Shown one piece after another: positions 53,859 to 63,362 of a stretch of 64,000 nucleotides of DNA; the stretch's first letter is position 1, and each line of letters opens with the position of its first letter. The notes below the pieces were generated by a model. That model saw nothing but the letters and a program-made list of their open reading frames with translations, had not been told where the DNA came from and ran no database searches. The DNA is from Cellvibrionaceae bacterium (GTDB taxonomy: Bacteria > Pseudomonadota > Gammaproteobacteria > Pseudomonadales > Cellvibrionaceae): positions 137,205 through 201,204 of the forward strand of contig PANW01000032.1 of NCBI GenBank assembly GCA_002707785.1, written 5' to 3'. The position numbers and the translations under genes were made by a program.

Positions 53859-55070
53859 TTGTGCAGAAATGACTTATTCAAACAGGCTTCAGTGGGGCTA
53901 TTTTTTTCGCTCAGCCATAGAACTCCCCGCGCTACGGCGAATACTACCGTGATAATCCAGCGGCTGGTCGACTATCTCAATCGAGGCGCGGACAAACACA
54001 GCGACCCAGAAACTCGCCACAAAATTCTCATCACAAATCTATTTGGTTTTGTCGGATTCGCACTCACCTTGGTAATGGGAATCAATGCCTTTTTCAAGGA
54101 GATCTGGCTGCTGGGGGTATCGCTATTCATAGCCAGTGCGGTATTTTTTGTGTCACTCGAACATCAACGTTTCTTTCGCACGCCTACCAGCCACCAAATT
54201 TCAGGCAACTTACTTCAGCTTAATTTATCTGCGCTGATGCTGTATTTAGTGTATTCAGGCGGTAGTAACAATACCGGTCCTTTGTGGATAGTCTTAGTTC
54301 CTCCAGTGATGATGTTTTTCAGTGGTCTCAAAGGCGGCCTTAGAAACACCCTGCTATTCACGCTGTGTTATTGCCTCTTAGTTTTCTATCCTGACAATGC
54401 CTTAGTTCAGGTTCACTATAGCGATGAATTCAAAACTCGTCTTTTATTGACGCTACTGACTTTGACCGTACTCTCAGGTTATTACGAGCACTCCCGCTTT
54501 CAAGCCTTTCTGCAGATAAGAGAGTTGAGCGCAAAATTTGAGCAACAAGCTCATATAGACCCTCTCACTCAGATTGCCAACCGCCGCGCAATGATGAAAC
54601 AACTTAAGGGTGAGTATTCGAGAGCCACACGCCATCAAGAATCCATGTGCCTGCTACTGCTTGATGTGGATCATTTTAAACGTATCAATGACATCTACGG
54701 CCATCATATAGGCGACGAAGTACTTAAGAGCATCAGCCAACTGTTCGTCAATCGACTGAGAAAACAGGATGTTATTTCTCGCTGGGGCGGCGAAGAATTT
54801 TTGATACTGCTCCCTCAAACAACAGAGCAGGACGCTATTGAAGTTGCCGAGGCAATTCGGCAACAGGTCGAAGAGTTTACTCTGGAGCAAGCCGGGAAAA
54901 AAGTTGCCATTACAGTCAGTATCGGTGTGTGGGCCGTGGACGTCGAAGAATCCATCGACGAGGCCATTCAGCAAGCGGATAAGCTCTTGTATTTGGCCAA
55001 GCACCAAGGCCGCAATCGAGTCATTGCGACTGAAGGCAAACCATCAATCAACACTATGGAGCCTCAATAG
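53859..55070 (+). CDS. Membrane-bound diguanylate cyclase
   Basis: A protein of up to 403 residues. The N-terminal part contains about six membrane spans (residues 60-220), with no known sensor domain. A GGDEF domain follows (about 235-395) with DVDHFKRINDIYGH and the active-site GGEEF. The inhibitory I-site RKQD (RxxD) stands five residues before it, so product feedback should work, unlike the cyclase at 10.1-11.2 kb. The start is uncertain: TTG 53859 or, better matched to the family, GTG 53949. It is convergent with the hydroxyacid dehydrogenase gene 49 bases away. Confidence 0.9.
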   Translation: MCRNDLFKQASVGLFFSLSHRTPRATANTTVIIQRLVDYLNRGADKHSDPETRHKILITNLFGFVGFALTLVMGINAFFKEIWLLGVSLFIASAVFFVSLEHQRFFRTPTSHQISGNLLQLNLSALMLYLVYSGGSNNTGPLWIVLVPPVMMFFSGLKGGLRNTLLFTLCYCLLVFYPDNALVQVHYSDEFKTRLLLTLLTLTVLSGYYEHSRFQAFLQIRELSAKFEQQAHIDPLTQIANRRAMMKQLKGEYSRATRHQESMCLLLLDVDHFKRINDIYGHHIGDEVLKSISQLFVNRLRKQDVISRWGGEEFLILLPQTTEQDAIEVAEAIRQQVEEFTLEQAGKKVAITVSIGVWAVDVEESIDEAIQQADKLLYLAKHQGRNRVIATEGKPSINTMEPQ

Positions 55071-55119
55071 GTGCTCGCTTAAATCCCATGATTTCCCAAC
55101 CTTCGCCACTCAAACAACC

Positions 55120-56082
55120 TTAGTTCAAATCATCCAAACGATTGGCTTTATGGCCCATCAAAAAAGCGCTGAGATTGTCGACCGCGATACCCATCAAACG
55201 AGATCTTGCCTCCACCGTTGCCCAGGCGATATGAGGAGTAACCGTACAGGCCTCCAATGCCAACAACGGATGATCCGCGGGTGGTGGTTCTTGATTGAGA
55301 ACATCGAGAGCCGCACCGGCAATCTGCTTGTCACAGAGCGCTCGATACAACGCATCCTCATCCACCAAAGGCCCGCGCCCTGTATTGATCAAATAGGCTG
55401 TTGACTTCATCGCCTTCAGAAACGCTGAGTCAATCATCCCCGCATTGCTTTGCGTTAACGGACAATGCAGTGAAATAACATCCGACTCGCGCGCCAAGGT
55501 AGAAAGATCCACCAGCTTTACGCCTGGCAACCTATCCGCAGGCGGCGTGCGCGTGTGCACTAACACTTGCATCTCAAAAGCCGACGCTATTTGCGCCACC
55601 TTTCTACCGATGCTGCCATAGCCAATAATGCCAAGAGTCTTATTGGCCAACTCCACCATGGAATGATCGTAGTAACAAAAGTCTGGGCACTGGGACCACT
55701 GCTGCCGGCGCACACTGTCGGCGTAGTGGGCAACCGGCTGTGCCCACTGCAGCAGCTGCGCAAAAACAAACTGAGCTACCGAGTGAGTGCCGTAAGCAGG
55801 AATATTCGTAACGGCAACGCAGTGACGATGAGCCGCGGCCAAATCGACAACATTGTAACCGGTAGCCAACACGCCTAGATATTTGAGTTTCGGCAGCTGT
55901 GACATCACCTCATCCGAAAATACCACTTTATTGGTCAACACTACGTCTGCTTGTTGGCAACGTTCAACCACTTGCTGCGGTTCGCTGCGGGGGTAAATAA
56001 CACACTCCCCCAAGGCTTCAAATCCCGCCCATGACAAATCGCCAGGGTTGAGAGTATGACCATCGACAACCACTATTTTCAT
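55120..56082 (-). CDS. D-2-hydroxyacid dehydrogenase (hydroxypyruvate/glycerate dehydrogenase-like)
   Basis: A 320-residue NAD(P)-dependent dehydrogenase of the D-isomer family. The Rossmann motif is GIIGYGSIGRKVA (about 150-162), followed by VLVHTRTPP. The catalytic Arg, Glu and His lie in INTGRGPLVDE, VLNQEPPP and TPHIAWAT. It fits HprA-type hydroxypyruvate reductases, which interconvert hydroxypyruvate and D-glycerate, but glyoxylate or other 2-oxoacids are possible. Its gene is divergent from the globin, and the serine-related glyA lies 2 kb away. Confidence 0.9.
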   Translation of the reverse strand: MKIVVVDGHTLNPGDLSWAGFEALGECVIYPRSEPQQVVERCQQADVVLTNKVVFSDEVMSQLPKLKYLGVLATGYNVVDLAAAHRHCVAVTNIPAYGTHSVAQFVFAQLLQWAQPVAHYADSVRRQQWSQCPDFCYYDHSMVELANKTLGIIGYGSIGRKVAQIASAFEMQVLVHTRTPPADRLPGVKLVDLSTLARESDVISLHCPLTQSNAGMIDSAFLKAMKSTAYLINTGRGPLVDEDALYRALCDKQIAGAALDVLNQEPPPADHPLLALEACTVTPHIAWATVEARSRLMGIAVDNLSAFLMGHKANRLDDLN

Positions 56083-56416
56083 CTATTCAAACTCTCCATG
56101 ACCTATTCGGCTCAGGTTAACGTCTAAAGATTGCGCCATTAAGACTGACTCATAAAACTCAGCACAACCCTAAAAGCCTAGCTCGCAATACCTATGCTGC
56201 ATTTGGACGACCCTGTCATCCGTTAGAGCCCTCACACTAGCGATGCAATTGATGAGCATCAAGAGTCGATTGATGGTTTTCGCTAAACTCTCACAAACTC
56301 ATTACGTCTATCGATTTATTGTAGATCGTGGAAACTGGAAACTGCTTGCGCCCATTTCTCTGGGAGCAACGAACAACTAGCAGTATAGACACGACGCTTT
56401 TGCCCTTGAGGTCACT
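56083..56416. other. Divergent region between the dehydrogenase and globin genes
   Basis: No reading frame or recognised RNA. A good ribosome-binding site, GAGG, stands before the globin ATG. I looked for NsrR-, FNR- or Fur-like boxes that often control globins and saw no convincing match. Promoters for both genes should be here but cannot be placed with confidence. Confidence 0.35.
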
Positions 56417-56812
56417 ATGACAACGCCAACTTCGCCAGCAATCACACCTTATCAACTGCTCGGTCCCGAGAAAATTCGACAACTGGCCAACACTTTTTAT
56501 GACGTGATGGACGAGTTGACTGAAGTCGAGGCCATTCGAAAAATGCATTCAGCCAATCTCGACAACATCAAAGAAAAGCTCAATGACTATTTGACAGGGT
56601 GGATGGGCGGACCGCCTATTTATCGTGAAAAATACGGCACCGTCTGCTTAACCGAGCCCCACAAGCCATACCAGATCAATGCTCAACATCGAGACCAATG
56701 GCTGCAATGCATGGACGAAGCTCTGATTCGTATCGGTGCTAGTGAAGAGGTTATCTCCATGCTCAAGGGACCTATGTACGACATGGCCAACTTCGTCAAA
56801 AATACCGACTAA
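56417..56812 (+). CDS. Group 2 (GlbO-like) truncated hemoglobin
   Basis: A 131-residue truncated globin. It has the distinctive ANLDNIKEKLNDYLTGWMGGPPIYREKYG block, with the GG loop, then HKPYQINAQHRDQWLQCM containing the proximal histidine, and a C-terminal helix. The W in RDQWL at the G8-like position is typical of group 2. Such proteins bind O2, NO or sulfide and are linked to nitrosative-stress defence. There is no reductase partner next door. It shares a bidirectional terminator with glyA. Confidence 0.93.
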   Translation: MTTPTSPAITPYQLLGPEKIRQLANTFYDVMDELTEVEAIRKMHSANLDNIKEKLNDYLTGWMGGPPIYREKYGTVCLTEPHKPYQINAQHRDQWLQCMDEALIRIGASEEVISMLKGPMYDMANFVKNTD

Positions 56813-56851
56813 CACCTCACTAGAAACAATCAACGGTATTTTTCAGACACA

Positions 56852-56880
56852 AAAAAGCCGGAGACCTGCTCCGGCTTTTT
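56852..56880. terminator. Bidirectional terminator between globin gene and glyA
   Basis: A 12-bp stem, AAAAAGCCGGAG (56852-56863) with its complement (56869-56880), loop ACCTG. It provides a T-run for each strand, ending both convergent genes. Confidence 0.92.
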
Positions 56881-56899
56881 CTGTATCTAGCTCTGCAGA

Positions 56900-58165
56900 T
56901 TAGTCAGCGTATACGGGGAAACGCTTGCACAGCTCCAGAACCTTGGCTTTCACGTCAGTGATCACCTGCTCAGAAGAATCATTCTCTAAGCTTTCCAATA
57001 CATCGCACATCCAGTGAGTCAACTGAACGGTTTCTTCTTCACCGAAGCCACGAGTGGTAATCGCAGGAGTACCTACACGCAAACCTGAGGTCACAAACGG
57101 AGAGCGAGGATCATTGGGAACAGAGTTCTTGTTCACAGTAATGTTCGCTGCACCCAGTGCCGCATCGGCATCTTTACCGGTGTATTCTTTACCGATCAGG
57201 TCAACCAGCATCAAGTGGTTCTCGGTGCCGCCAGAGACGATTTTAATGCCGCGCTCAATAAAGGTCGCCGCCATGGCTTTAGCATTAACCACAACTTGCT
57301 GTTGATAAGCTTTGTACTCGTCGGACATGGCTTCTTTAAAAGAAACGGCCTTGGCAGCAATCACGTGCATCAAAGGACCACCTTGACCACCAGGGAAAAC
57401 TGCAGAGTTCAACTTCTTCTCGATCTCAGCATTGGCTTTTGCCAAAATGATGCCGCCACGAGGACCACGCAGTGTTTTGTGAGTGGTAGAGGTCACCACG
57501 TCAGCAATCTGCACTGGGCTTGGGTAGACACCCGCAGCAACCAAACCAGCAACGTGGGCCATATCAACAAACAGGTAGGCTCCGACTTTGTCGGCAATCT
57601 CGCGGAAACGACCCCAGTCCATTACCTGTGAGTAGGCAGAGAAACCGGCGATGATCATTTTTGGCTTGTGCTCAACCGCCAAGCGCTCAACCTCGTCGTA
57701 ATCCACTTCGCCAGTGTCGGCGTTCAAGCCGTACTGAACCGCGTTGTAAGTCTTACCAGAAAAGCTCACTGACGCGCCGTGAGTCAAGTGACCACCATGA
57801 GCCAAGCTCATACCTAAGATAGTGTCACCGGGAGTACACAGCGCTTGGTAAACGGCAGCGTTAGCCTGAGAACCGGAATGAGGCTGTACGTTGGCGTAAT
57901 CAGCACCGAACAACTCTTTGGCGCGATCAATAGCCAGCGCTTCCGCTTGGTCAACGTATTCACAACCACCGTAGTAACGCTTGTTGGGGTAACCCTCAGC
58001 GTATTTGTTGGTCAATTTAGTGCCCTGAGCCACCATCACCATAGGACTGGTGTAGTTCTCAGAGGCGATCAGCTCGATGTGCTCTTCCTGACGACGCTCT
58101 TCAGCCTGAATAGACGCCCAAAGCTCTGGATCAAAGGACTCGATGGTTTGTGACTTATCAAACAT
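56900..58165 (-). CDS. glyA: Serine hydroxymethyltransferase
   Basis: GlyA converts serine and tetrahydrofolate to glycine and methylene-tetrahydrofolate. The 421-residue PLP enzyme has the [13 protein letters not shown] substrate region and [11 protein letters not shown]. The PLP-lysine motif [15 protein letters not shown] and FPGGQGGP are present. It supplies the one-carbon units used by panB and, through folate, by folK's pathway. No glycine riboswitch is seen upstream. In pseudomonads glyA often sits beside nrdR; here it is 21 kb away. Confidence 0.97.
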   Translation of the reverse strand: MFDKSQTIESFDPELWASIQAEERRQEEHIELIASENYTSPMVMVAQGTKLTNKYAEGYPNKRYYGGCEYVDQAEALAIDRAKELFGADYANVQPHSGSQANAAVYQALCTPGDTILGMSLAHGGHLTHGASVSFSGKTYNAVQYGLNADTGEVDYDEVERLAVEHKPKMIIAGFSAYSQVMDWGRFREIADKVGAYLFVDMAHVAGLVAAGVYPSPVQIADVVTSTTHKTLRGPRGGIILAKANAEIEKKLNSAVFPGGQGGPLMHVIAAKAVSFKEAMSDEYKAYQQQVVVNAKAMAATFIERGIKIVSGGTENHLMLVDLIGKEYTGKDADAALGAANITVNKNSVPNDPRSPFVTSGLRVGTPAITTRGFGEEETVQLTHWMCDVLESLENDSSEQVITDVKAKVLELCKRFPVYAD

Positions 58166-58591
58166 GGGATAACCCTGCGCTACAGTGAATGGGAGATATC
58201 AATAAGTTTTGAGGGCGCGAATTGTACACTATCCGCTCGACATTTCGCAGTTCCAGAATGAGATTTTTACCAATGACGCCGCTTCAAGGTATTCGTCGTC
58301 CATCGCTCACCTCAAACGCCTATCAGTAACTCTCTGCCAGCCCCCGAAATCGCGTTTTTTTGATCGAAACTACCGCTGTCGTTTACATTTCGCTACAAAA
58401 TGCATCGAATATAGAATAAACGCGCCACACCCCCTTTTTACAAGGGGCAAGCAGCGTTATATTCAAGTCAAGCCGACGGCAAAAATCAAGTCTTCCCGCC
58501 CTTCACACTGGCGGAAAGGAAGATAAAAACACTGAATCAGCAGGCCGCAAACAAAGGCCCACACAACTGCCGCATGCAGGAGCACAGCTTG
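58166..58591. other. Divergent region between glyA and the Rieske oxygenase gene
   Basis: On the minus strand a TACAAT (complement of 58223-58230 region) may be the glyA -10, but no good -35 precedes it. A small hairpin CCGCC (58496-58500) with GGCGG (58510-58514) lies near the oxygenase end. No gene, riboswitch or repeat was recognised. Confidence 0.35.
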
Positions 58592-59818
58592 ATGACAGAA
58601 CACAAAGATGACCCGCGCTACGCCCTTTTCGAGACTTTGATCGGCTGCGTCACTGACAATAAACCCCATGAGCCTTTCGAAACCTCGGAAATAGACGTCC
58701 GCTACTACACGGATGACGAGTGGTTCAAACATGAACAAGAGACCATATTCAGCGATGTTCCACTGATTTTGGGACCCAGCGCCATGCTCGCTGAAGCCGG
58801 CCAGCACTTCACCCATGACCACACGGGCAAGCCAATACTGGTCGTCAGAGGCAGAGACAAGAAACTGCGCGCATTTCTCAATGTCTGCCGTCATCGCGGA
58901 GTGCGCCTGGCAGATGCCCCCGAAGTGAGCCGCAAACCCACCTTCACCTGCCCTTACCATCATTGGACCTACGGTTTAGATGGCACCTTGACCAATGTGC
59001 CAGTGGAGGACAGCTTCCCCGATTTCGATAAAAGCTGTCGCAACCTAGTGCAACTTCCCTGCGAGGAAGCCCACGGCTTAATCTGGGTAAATCCCAATAA
59101 AAACGGCACCCTCAATCTGCCCGACTTCCTCGGCAACATTGCCAATGATCTCGATAATTTTGGCATCGCCGACGACCATTTCTTCCAACAGACGGTGCAA
59201 ACTCGCAAGGCCAACTGGAAGTTAATCGTGGAAGCCTTTCAAGATGGTTATCACGTCACGCGACTGCACAAAAATACCGTCGGCGGCTTCTTTATGGATT
59301 GCGTCGCTGCACAAGAAACCGTCAATCAGCACATCCGCTCGATTGTCGCCCGTAAAGAGCTGGCAGACGCGATTGAGCTGCCTCAAGCGCAATGGGATTT
59401 CCGCAACCATGTGTCGTTCGCCCATTTTATCTGGCCCAACACCATTATGGTGTTTCATCCCGATTACATCAGTCAGATGGCGCTCTACCCTCAATCCTCG
59501 GGGGAAACAGTCGTCGTGCACAGCTGTGTCATCGACAGTAAACCTGCCTCGGATAAGGAGCAGGCTCACTTTGAACGGGGTTTTGACATCATTGAAAACG
59601 GCGTGTTTAACGCCGAGGACTTGCACACCTGCGAACAGGCGCAGATCGGCATGGACAGTGGCGCCAACGACACCTTAGTGGTCGGTGGTCACGAGGGCGG
59701 ATTGCGAGCGTTCTTGAACATTTGCGAGCAATCGACCGGAGACTTTGACCGCTTCATTCGACAACCCAACGCCAAACTCGATATCGTTGATCTTCATGAT
59801 ACAGCCGACAGTCGTTGA
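58592..59818 (+). CDS. Rieske non-heme iron oxygenase, alpha subunit
   Basis: A 408-residue aromatic-ring or choline-type oxygenase alpha subunit. The Rieske cluster is bound by CRHRG and CPYHHW (about residues 97-119). The catalytic domain has the mononuclear-iron histidines in FQDGYHVTRLHKNT (two His) and an acidic residue later. These hydroxylases need a separate reductase, not found nearby; the small Rieske protein at 15.9 kb is far away. The start ATG 58592 has AGGAG ten bases upstream; an ATG at 58574 is alternative. It overlaps the convergent hydrolase gene by 25 bases. The substrate is unknown. Confidence 0.9.
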   Translation: MTEHKDDPRYALFETLIGCVTDNKPHEPFETSEIDVRYYTDDEWFKHEQETIFSDVPLILGPSAMLAEAGQHFTHDHTGKPILVVRGRDKKLRAFLNVCRHRGVRLADAPEVSRKPTFTCPYHHWTYGLDGTLTNVPVEDSFPDFDKSCRNLVQLPCEEAHGLIWVNPNKNGTLNLPDFLGNIANDLDNFGIADDHFFQQTVQTRKANWKLIVEAFQDGYHVTRLHKNTVGGFFMDCVAAQETVNQHIRSIVARKELADAIELPQAQWDFRNHVSFAHFIWPNTIMVFHPDYISQMALYPQSSGETVVVHSCVIDSKPASDKEQAHFERGFDIIENGVFNAEDLHTCEQAQIGMDSGANDTLVVGGHEGGLRAFLNICEQSTGDFDRFIRQPNAKLDIVDLHDTADSR

Positions 59819-60633
59819 CAGAAAAACGCTAAAATTTCGTCCTTAGCAGCCATTGTAGGTTGTCCGGCTTCGTCGATCAGATGAGCCGTGACAACGCTAT
59901 GTGGGGTATTGACGAAATTTTCGAAGAAAGGTGCAACATCGCGATTGGCAGCACTGTCGGGAAGTTCACGGGCAATAAAGCGATCACCTAAAGCACTTCG
60001 ATACGCTTCGAATCGTTGAGACTGACAGAACGCATCGCCCTCGAAACGGTAAGCCAACACGGTCAGATCTTCGTCCTCTAAACGCTGCTTTACCTGCGCC
60101 ACTTCATCAGAGGACATCTCTATGCCACTGGGGTCATCCAACGGCAAAGAGGGCTGCGAAAGCACAGGCGCAAGCACCGAAGACTCAAGCATCATCGACA
60201 GCGCGAAATTACCTGTAAAACACATGCCAATGGCGCCAACTCCAGGCCCTCCGCACTCGCGATGAGCTTGCTTTGCGAGCATCCTCAACCATTGAGTTAC
60301 GGGGCTCGACTTGTTGGCGGCGAACGCTTGAAATTCAGCACTGACACAGGCTCTCTGGAACACCTTTGCCCCTTCTTCGGCACTGGCAACGGCCCCGTCG
60401 CGACCAAACAATGAGGGCATGTAAACCGTGAAGCCAGCCTCTCTGACCCAGCGACTAAATCGAGCAACATGGGGACTGATTCCGGGCATCTCAGTCATCA
60501 CAATAACGGCAGGACCAGCGCCTGACACATACACCCTCTTGGTCACATTTTCTAAAGTAATCTCACGTACATCGAAATCCTCCAGAGCGTCATCACAGGC
60601 CAGCAACGTCTTCTGGCTATTGCTATTAGTCAT
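59794..60633 (-). CDS. Dienelactone hydrolase family protein
   Basis: A 279-residue alpha/beta hydrolase of the dienelactone hydrolase group. The nucleophile is the cysteine in GAIGMCFTGNF (GxCxG), which distinguishes the group from serine esterases. VIVMTEMPGI near residue 43 and a late histidine in VVTAHL complete the site. Family members open lactones in chloroaromatic catabolism, but many have other roles. It is divergent from the TetR regulator, the likely controller, and convergent with the Rieske oxygenase. The start follows GAGG. Confidence 0.87.
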   Translation of the reverse strand: MTNSNSQKTLLACDDALEDFDVREITLENVTKRVYVSGAGPAVIVMTEMPGISPHVARFSRWVREAGFTVYMPSLFGRDGAVASAEEGAKVFQRACVSAEFQAFAANKSSPVTQWLRMLAKQAHRECGGPGVGAIGMCFTGNFALSMMLESSVLAPVLSQPSLPLDDPSGIEMSSDEVAQVKQRLEDEDLTVLAYRFEGDAFCQSQRFEAYRSALGDRFIARELPDSAANRDVAPFFENFVNTPHSVVTAHLIDEAGQPTMAAKDEILAFFCQRLSAVS

Positions 60634-60799
60634 AGAAACCTCATTTCAATGGAACACACGAACAATCAGCGGTGATTAATTTGGGTAAAACATCTGCCAA
60701 ACAACAATCAACGAACAATAATCGCTTCAAACCTTAGGTCGAACGTACTAACATGTCAAGAAAGCAAACACGGCTCGCCAAACAGAAAGGGTTCACTCG

Positions 60800-61399
60800 A
60801 TGAAAAACAGGCAGACCAATACTTTGGGCAAAGCTGCAAAACAGCAGATCATTAGCAACGCCGAGCAGCTGCTTATCTCGGCGGGCTACCATGAGCTCAG
60901 CACTCGCAAAGTTGCCGATGCCTGTGGCATCAGTCTCGGGAATTTGACCTACCACTTCCCCAATAAAAAGTTGTTGGTGCAAGCCGTTATGGAAGAAGTT
61001 TGTAATCGCTACGAAAAAGAGAGAATAGGACTGAAACCAAGAGAGCCCCAACCCCCGAGAGAATACCTAGAGAATTTGCTTAGATTAATGCTCGATGATG
61101 CGGTCACCGCCCATACCAGCGCCTTATTTGTGGAATTGTGGGTACTCGCCAAACATCATGACTTTGGCCGAGACATCATAGAGCGACTGTACCAAACCGT
61201 CGTTGGATGGATTGCAGATTCTCTCGCCAGCTATTTTCCAAACCAGAGCCGGCACAACTGCCTCAAAGCGGCCTATTTTCTTCTGACCCTTTCTGAAGGC
61301 ACCGTCGCTGTATTTTCTAGACCGGGTGATCGCCCCGTCGCTCATAGCGACATAGCTGAGTTTGCCGCAGCAGGAGTATTGCAACTACTTGATCCATAG
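60800..61399 (+). CDS. TetR/AcrR family transcriptional regulator
   Basis: A 199-residue repressor. The N-terminal helix-turn-helix (about 12-57) reads QIISNAEQLLISAGYHELSTRKVADACGISLGNLTYHFPNKKLLV, with the typical TYHFPNK ending. The helical ligand domain has no assignable effector. It is divergent from the dienelactone hydrolase gene across 166 bases, the usual place for a TetR operator. I could not find a clean palindrome there. Confidence 0.9.
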   Translation: MKNRQTNTLGKAAKQQIISNAEQLLISAGYHELSTRKVADACGISLGNLTYHFPNKKLLVQAVMEEVCNRYEKERIGLKPREPQPPREYLENLLRLMLDDAVTAHTSALFVELWVLAKHHDFGRDIIERLYQTVVGWIADSLASYFPNQSRHNCLKAAYFLLTLSEGTVAVFSRPGDRPVAHSDIAEFAAAGVLQLLDP

Positions 61400-61543
61400 C
61401 TTATGGCACAAACCCAAGCATCGGTTTTATCGATGCTAAATACCTACAAATTCTGATTTGCTGATGCAAACCAACCGCTATACTTAGCCCACTTTTACTT
61501 GGTAATGGCCTCTCTCTGTCATTACTGCAATCAGGGTTTCGCT

Positions 61544-63256
61544 ATGACAAATGCCCACGGCGGCACATTGGTCAACCTCTACGCCGAGGGTGAGCAACTG
61601 CTAGTAGAAAAAGAACAAGCCAAATCAAACCCTTCGTGGGACCTCACCCCGCGACAAATGTTCGATATCGAGCTACTGCTCAATGGCGCCTTCTCACCGC
61701 TGACCGGCTATCTCTCAAAAGCCGATTATGAATCGGTGCTGGAAAGCATGCGTCTCAGTGACGGTACGCTATGGCCTATGCCGATCAATCTTGATGTCAG
61801 TGAAGCCTTTGCGCAAGAGCTCAACCACGGTGACCAAGTCACGCTGCGAGACCCCGAGGGTGTCGTGATCGCCAACCTTACTATCGGTGACATTTGGACT
61901 GCGGACAAAGAGCAAGAAGCGCTGCGAGTGTTTGGCACGACTGATGATTCCCATCCTGGGGTCTGCACCTTACTCAACGATACTCAAGCGGTTTATCTCG
62001 GTGGCCGCCTAGTGGGTGTGACTCCGCCCCTGCATTACGATTTTCAGCAATATCGCAAAGACCCGAAGGCCCTGCGCGAGCACTTTAGCGAGCAAGGCTT
62101 GGACAATGTCATTGCCTTCCAGACCCGCAACCCGATCCACAAAGCACACGTCATTATGATGAAACGCCTGATGGCCAAACATCAGGCCAGCTTGGTCGTA
62201 CACACCGCCGTCGGCATCACCAAACCCGGCGACATTGATCACTTCTGTCGCGTGCGTTGCTACGAAAAAATCGTCGACAAATTTCCCGCCGGCAGCGCTG
62301 ACATTAGCCTGCTGCCGCTGGCCATGCGCATGGCTGGCCCCCGCGAAGCTCTGTGGCACGCCATCATTCGTCAAAACTATGGCTTTTCTCACTTTATCGT
62401 CGGCCGCGACCACGCGGGTCCCGGGCGCAACAATCGCGGCGGGCTCTTCTATGGAGTGACCGAGGCGCAAGATTTGGTCGGATCACTGCAAAATGAGTTG
62501 GAGATTCAAATCCTGAAAGCGCCGTTTTTGCGCTACGTCGAAGAGCGCGGCGAGTTTTGTGAAGAGCACGAACTGCTTTCCGGTGAAGCAGGGCTCTATC
62601 TATCCGGCGCTGAGCTAAAGCAACTTCTTTGTAAAGGCTCTGAAATACCGCAATGGTTCTCCTACCCAGAGGTCATCGAAGAGCTAAATCGCACTTTACC
62701 ACCCCGCTCCAAGCAAGGTTTTACTCTGTTCTTTACCGGGCTATCCGGCTCGGGCAAGTCCACACTGGCCAATGGAGTTATGGTAAAATTGCGCGAGCGC
62801 GGCGGCCGACAGGTCTCGCTGCTTGACGGTGACAAGGTCCGTAAGAATCTATCCAGCGAGCTGACCTTCTCCGTAGAACACCGCAACCTCAATATCTTGC
62901 GCATCGGTTACGTCGCCAGTGAGATCACCAAAAATGGCGGCATCGCGGTCTGCGCTCCCATCGCGCCTTTTGCGGCAACTCGCAATAGCGTACGTCGCAT
63001 GGTTGAAGAGGTCGGCGCCTACATTGAAATACACGTTTCCACCCCCATTGAGGTGTGTGAAGCGAGAGACCGCAAAGGCTTTTATGCCATGGCGCGAGCG
63101 GGAAAAATCAAAGATTTTACCGGAGTAGACTCTCCGTATGAAACGCCAGAAAATCCGCACTTGCGCATCGATACATCTCAGCACAGCATGAACGACGCCG
63201 TCGATTTAGTGATCGAAGAATTGCTCAAGACCGGCTTACTGGGCGACGACACTTAA
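61544..63256 (+). CDS. Bifunctional ATP sulfurylase / APS kinase
   Basis: A 570-residue fusion. The N-terminal ATP sulfurylase (about 1-385) is of the homomeric Sat type, with FQTRNPIHKAH and VGRDHAGPG. The C-terminal adenylylsulfate kinase (about 390-570) is CysC-like, with P-loop FTGLSGSGKST, LLDGDKVRKNLSSELTFS, and the FIEIHVSTPIEVCEARDRKG-like lid. Together they convert sulfate and 2 ATP to PAPS. ATG 61544 gives a normal N-terminus; the frame to 61499 adds a doubtful 15 residues. The heterodimeric sulfurylase gene cysD begins about 100 bases downstream. Confidence 0.93.
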   Translation: MTNAHGGTLVNLYAEGEQLLVEKEQAKSNPSWDLTPRQMFDIELLLNGAFSPLTGYLSKADYESVLESMRLSDGTLWPMPINLDVSEAFAQELNHGDQVTLRDPEGVVIANLTIGDIWTADKEQEALRVFGTTDDSHPGVCTLLNDTQAVYLGGRLVGVTPPLHYDFQQYRKDPKALREHFSEQGLDNVIAFQTRNPIHKAHVIMMKRLMAKHQASLVVHTAVGITKPGDIDHFCRVRCYEKIVDKFPAGSADISLLPLAMRMAGPREALWHAIIRQNYGFSHFIVGRDHAGPGRNNRGGLFYGVTEAQDLVGSLQNELEIQILKAPFLRYVEERGEFCEEHELLSGEAGLYLSGAELKQLLCKGSEIPQWFSYPEVIEELNRTLPPRSKQGFTLFFTGLSGSGKSTLANGVMVKLRERGGRQVSLLDGDKVRKNLSSELTFSVEHRNLNILRIGYVASEITKNGGIAVCAPIAPFAATRNSVRRMVEEVGAYIEIHVSTPIEVCEARDRKGFYAMARAGKIKDFTGVDSPYETPENPHLRIDTSQHSMNDAVDLVIEELLKTGLLGDDT

Positions 63257-63362
63257 CGACATGATGGCTAGTGACACGACGATTAACATTATCTAAGAAC
63301 AACGAAGCGACGGCCACAACGCGCCGTCTACTTCCACTTTTTATAGCTTATAGGTATTAATG

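Noticed and set aside
53859..53948. Coding N-terminus of the membrane diguanylate cyclase
   Set aside because: Kept only as uncertain: the first 30 residues are not hydrophobic or family-like and a GTG at 53949 may be the true start.
58166..58591. Glycine riboswitch upstream of glyA
   Set aside because: No paired aptamer-like conserved segments were found on the minus strand.
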